A DNA stretch of 30,952 nucleotides from CAYJXJ01 sp964374095. GTDB taxonomy: Bacteria; Elusimicrobiota; Elusimicrobia; UBA1565; UBA9628. Below, piece after piece: positions 29,793 to 30,952 of the stretch. The translations under genes and the position numbers were made by a program. Every line of letters begins with the position of its first letter. Position 1 is the stretch's first letter. The stretch is from positions 1-30,952 of the forward strand of contig CAYJXJ010000038.1 in NCBI GenBank assembly GCA_964374095.1, written 5' to 3'. The notes under the pieces were generated by a model that was not told where the DNA came from, did not search any database, and saw only the letters and a program-made list of their open reading frames with translations.

Positions 29793-30802
29793 GAAGTCGG
29801 GAGTTCAACCGGCCGGCCCCGCTCCTTGAGGGAGAGGCTGGCAGCCTCCAGCAACCGGACGGTCCTCAGGCCCGCGGCCGCGTCGGTGATCGGTTCGGCC
29901 TTGCCTTCGACGCAAGCGATGAAGTGCGCGGCCTCCACCAGCAGCGCTTCGGTGATGTCGACATGGGGGGCCCAGAGATCGCCGTTGCGGTAGCCCACCC
30001 GCATCCGGTAGATGTCGGCGGGATCGGTGGCCAGGGAGATTCCCCGGTCGTAGACCTTCACCTTCTCGCTCGGTTCGAGGTCATCGTAGACGATCATCTT
30101 GCGGCTGCCGCCGATGAGCGTGCGCCGCAGCTTCACGGGCGAGAGCCAGTTGACGTGGACGTGGCCGATGAGGCTCTTGTCGAAAAACAACGTCAGGTAG
30201 GCGGTGTTGACCATCCCGCCGGGGACGTGGCTGACCCCGGTCGCCGAGAGGGCGCGGGGCCTTTCGGCGAGCAGGTAGTCCATGATCGAGAGGTCGTGAA
30301 CCGCGAGGTCCCAAATGACGTCCACGTCGCTCTGGAAGAGCCCCAGGTTGACGCGCACCGAGTCGTAGTAGTAGACCTCGCCGAGGTCGGCCGAGACCAG
30401 CTCCCGAATCTTCTGAACCGCGCCGGAATAGACGAAGGTGTGGTCCACCATGAGCACCAAGCCGCGGGCCACGGCCTCGTCGCTTAGGCGCGAGACCTGC
30501 TCGGAGGTCTTGGCGAGGGGCTTGGTGACAAGGACGTGCTTGCCGGCCTTGAGGGCGGCCAGGACCAGTTCGTAGTGGGTCGCTGCGGGCGTCGCGACGA
30601 TGACCGCGTCGACAGTCCCATCGCCGATGAGGTCCCGAGCGTCTGCTCCCACGACAGCCGAGGGGTGCATGCGGCGGGCTCGGGCCTGAGCCTCGGGCTT
30701 GGAGTCGACGATCGAAGTCACCCGGGCGCCCTCCTGCGCCGAGAAGTTTCGAGCCAGGTTGGGTCCCCAATACCCGTAGCCCACCAATCCGATGCCGAGC
30801 AC
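29789..30802 (-). CDS. Gfo/Idh/MocA-family NAD(P)-dependent sugar oxidoreductase (WbpB-like role)
   Basis: The 337-residue protein has an N-terminal Rossmann fold with GLVGYGYWGPNLARNF (residues 5-20), VDAVIVATPAATHYEL, then VTKPLA at 92-97, where the usual EKP motif has Thr93 instead of Glu. The C-terminal domain has VNLGLFQSDVDVIWDL and AVHDLSIMDYLL with His169-Asp170. Members of this subgroup oxidise C3 of UDP-GlcNAcA in diamino-uronate pathways; the neighbouring fusion and WbpD-like gene support that. Start is GTG 30802, just 6 nt after a TGATATAAT box, suggesting a leaderless message. It is the first gene of a five-gene unit. Confidence 0.88.
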   Translation of the reverse strand: MLGIGLVGYGYWGPNLARNFSAQEGARVTSIVDSKPEAQARARRMHPSAVVGADARDLIGDGTVDAVIVATPAATHYELVLAALKAGKHVLVTKPLAKTSEQVSRLSDEAVARGLVLMVDHTFVYSGAVQKIRELVSADLGEVYYYDSVRVNLGLFQSDVDVIWDLAVHDLSIMDYLLAERPRALSATGVSHVPGGMVNTAYLTLFFDKSLIGHVHVNWLSPVKLRRTLIGGSRKMIVYDDLEPSEKVKVYDRGISLATDPADIYRMRVGYRNGDLWAPHVDITEALLVEAAHFIACVEGKAEPITDAAAGLRTVRLLEAASLSLKERGRPVELPTS

Positions 30803-30892
30803 CCCCGGATTATATCAAACCGCAGAAGACTTCTCCGGCCGCGTCATCGCGCGGGGCCGGTCGCGGCCGCCGTGAAGCCGGCGCCCGAGCAC
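30803..30892 (-). promoter_or_regulatory. Promoter of the diamino-uronate unit: extended -10, palindrome and GC hairpin
   Basis: On the minus strand TGATATAAT (30817-30809) is an extended -10 with a perfect hexamer, only 6 nt before GTG 30802. A 5-bp palindrome AGAAGACTTCT (30824-30834) sits in the -35/spacer area and could be an operator. Upstream, CCGGCC (30835-30840) pairs with GGCCGG (30855-30860), a hairpin after the stop of the preceding GT gene. It lacks a T-run. Confidence 0.5.
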
Positions 30893-30952
30893 CTAAAGGC
30901 TGCGCTTGACCTGTTTGCCGATGCGATCCCAGGATGTGTCGCCGACGAGCGT
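30893..30952 (-). CDS. C-terminal end of a glycosyltransferase (partial, GT4-like)
   Basis: The reverse strand is open from the window edge to TAG at 30895-30893. The last 19 residues, TLVGDTSWDRIGKQVKRSL, match the usual end of GT4 enzymes, where a TSWD-x-I/V motif precedes a final amphipathic helix. Only the tail is present, so nothing can be said about the substrate. It shows the locus continues beyond the window on the same strand. Confidence 0.6.
   Translation of the reverse strand, partial: TLVGDTSWDRIGKQVKRSL

Noticed and set aside
30824..30834. AGAAGACTTCT palindrome as a defined operator
   Set aside because: Only 5 bp per arm, single copy, and no regulator gene in the window; kept as a note in the promoter entry.
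1..30952. CRISPR array, tRNA, rRNA, riboswitch or phage attachment site
   Set aside because: No regularly spaced repeats, cloverleaf-like ends or conserved RNA motifs were seen on either strand.
1..30952. A defence or toxin-antitoxin system
   Set aside because: All intact genes fit polysaccharide biosynthesis; no nuclease, helicase, toxin or recombinase other than the broken transposase was found.

Overview
The window is a dense, G+C-rich (roughly two-thirds G+C by eye) surface-polysaccharide locus from a Gram-negative-type bacterium. It has no rRNA, tRNA or housekeeping marker, so no phylum can be assigned safely. Extended -10 boxes (TGnTATAAT-like) lying almost on top of start codons would fit several deep-branching phyla, but that is a guess. 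Every recognisable gene concerns nucleotide-sugar synthesis, glycosyl transfer, lipid-linked repeat-unit assembly, flipping, polymerisation or O-acylation, plus remnants of transposition.

Layout. (1) 1-406 (-): start of an O-antigen-ligase/polymerase-like membrane protein, cut by the window edge. (2) 558-4503 (+): an MBOAT O-acyltransferase, an SGNH/AlgJ-like partner and a GT4, packed with 5-nt and 1-nt junctions. (3) 13162-4510 (-): one eight-gene unit that is a nearly complete Wzx/Wzy set: GT4, GT2, EpsG/Wzy-like polymerase, SAM methyltransferase, GT4, PglC/WcaJ-type initiating phosphoglycosyltransferase, GT4 and Wzx flippase. (4) 13228-20568 (+): SDR epimerase, a truncated rfbF, an AsnB-type amidotransferase, a GT4, and a GT2-GT39 fusion whose GT2 half has lost its DxD. 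(5) 24174-20573 (-): intact rfbF, a zinc-ribbon sugar C-methyltransferase, an RfbC-like epimerase and a GT-B protein, which together suggest a CDP-linked branched deoxysugar. (6) 24200-25188: a gene-poor scar of about 1 kb made of abutting fragments: a DUF6788-like tail (-), an IS1634-type transposase C-terminus (+), a tail unlike that transposase family (+) and a duplicated aminotransferase tail (-). (7) 30802-25189 (-): a five-gene diamino-uronic-acid module: Gfo/Idh/MocA oxidoreductase, acetyltransferase, SDR epimerase, an 834-residue dehydrogenase-aminotransferase fusion and a WbpD-like N-acetyltransferase. (8) 30893-30952 (-): last 19 codons of another GT.

How it fits together. Module 7 probably makes a UDP-2,3-diacetamido-uronic acid, with the 6-dehydrogenase and the aminotransferase fused in one polypeptide. 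Module 5 starts a CDP-sugar route but lacks a recognisable CDP-glucose 4,6-dehydratase here. The PglC/WcaJ-type enzyme loads the first sugar onto undecaprenyl phosphate, the GT4/GT2 enzymes extend it, the methyltransferase and AsnB-like enzyme may decorate it, Wzx flips it, the Wzy-like protein polymerises it, and the MBOAT/SGNH pair may O-acylate it. Most junctions overlap (TGATG, ATGA, GTGA), pointing to translational coupling.

The most unusual items are the dehydrogenase-aminotransferase fusion, the GT2-GT39 fusion with a degenerate GT2 site, the recombination scar with its duplicated aminotransferase tail, the inverted pair of rfbF copies (one broken), and a recurring arrangement of -10 boxes 6-9 nt before a start codon.
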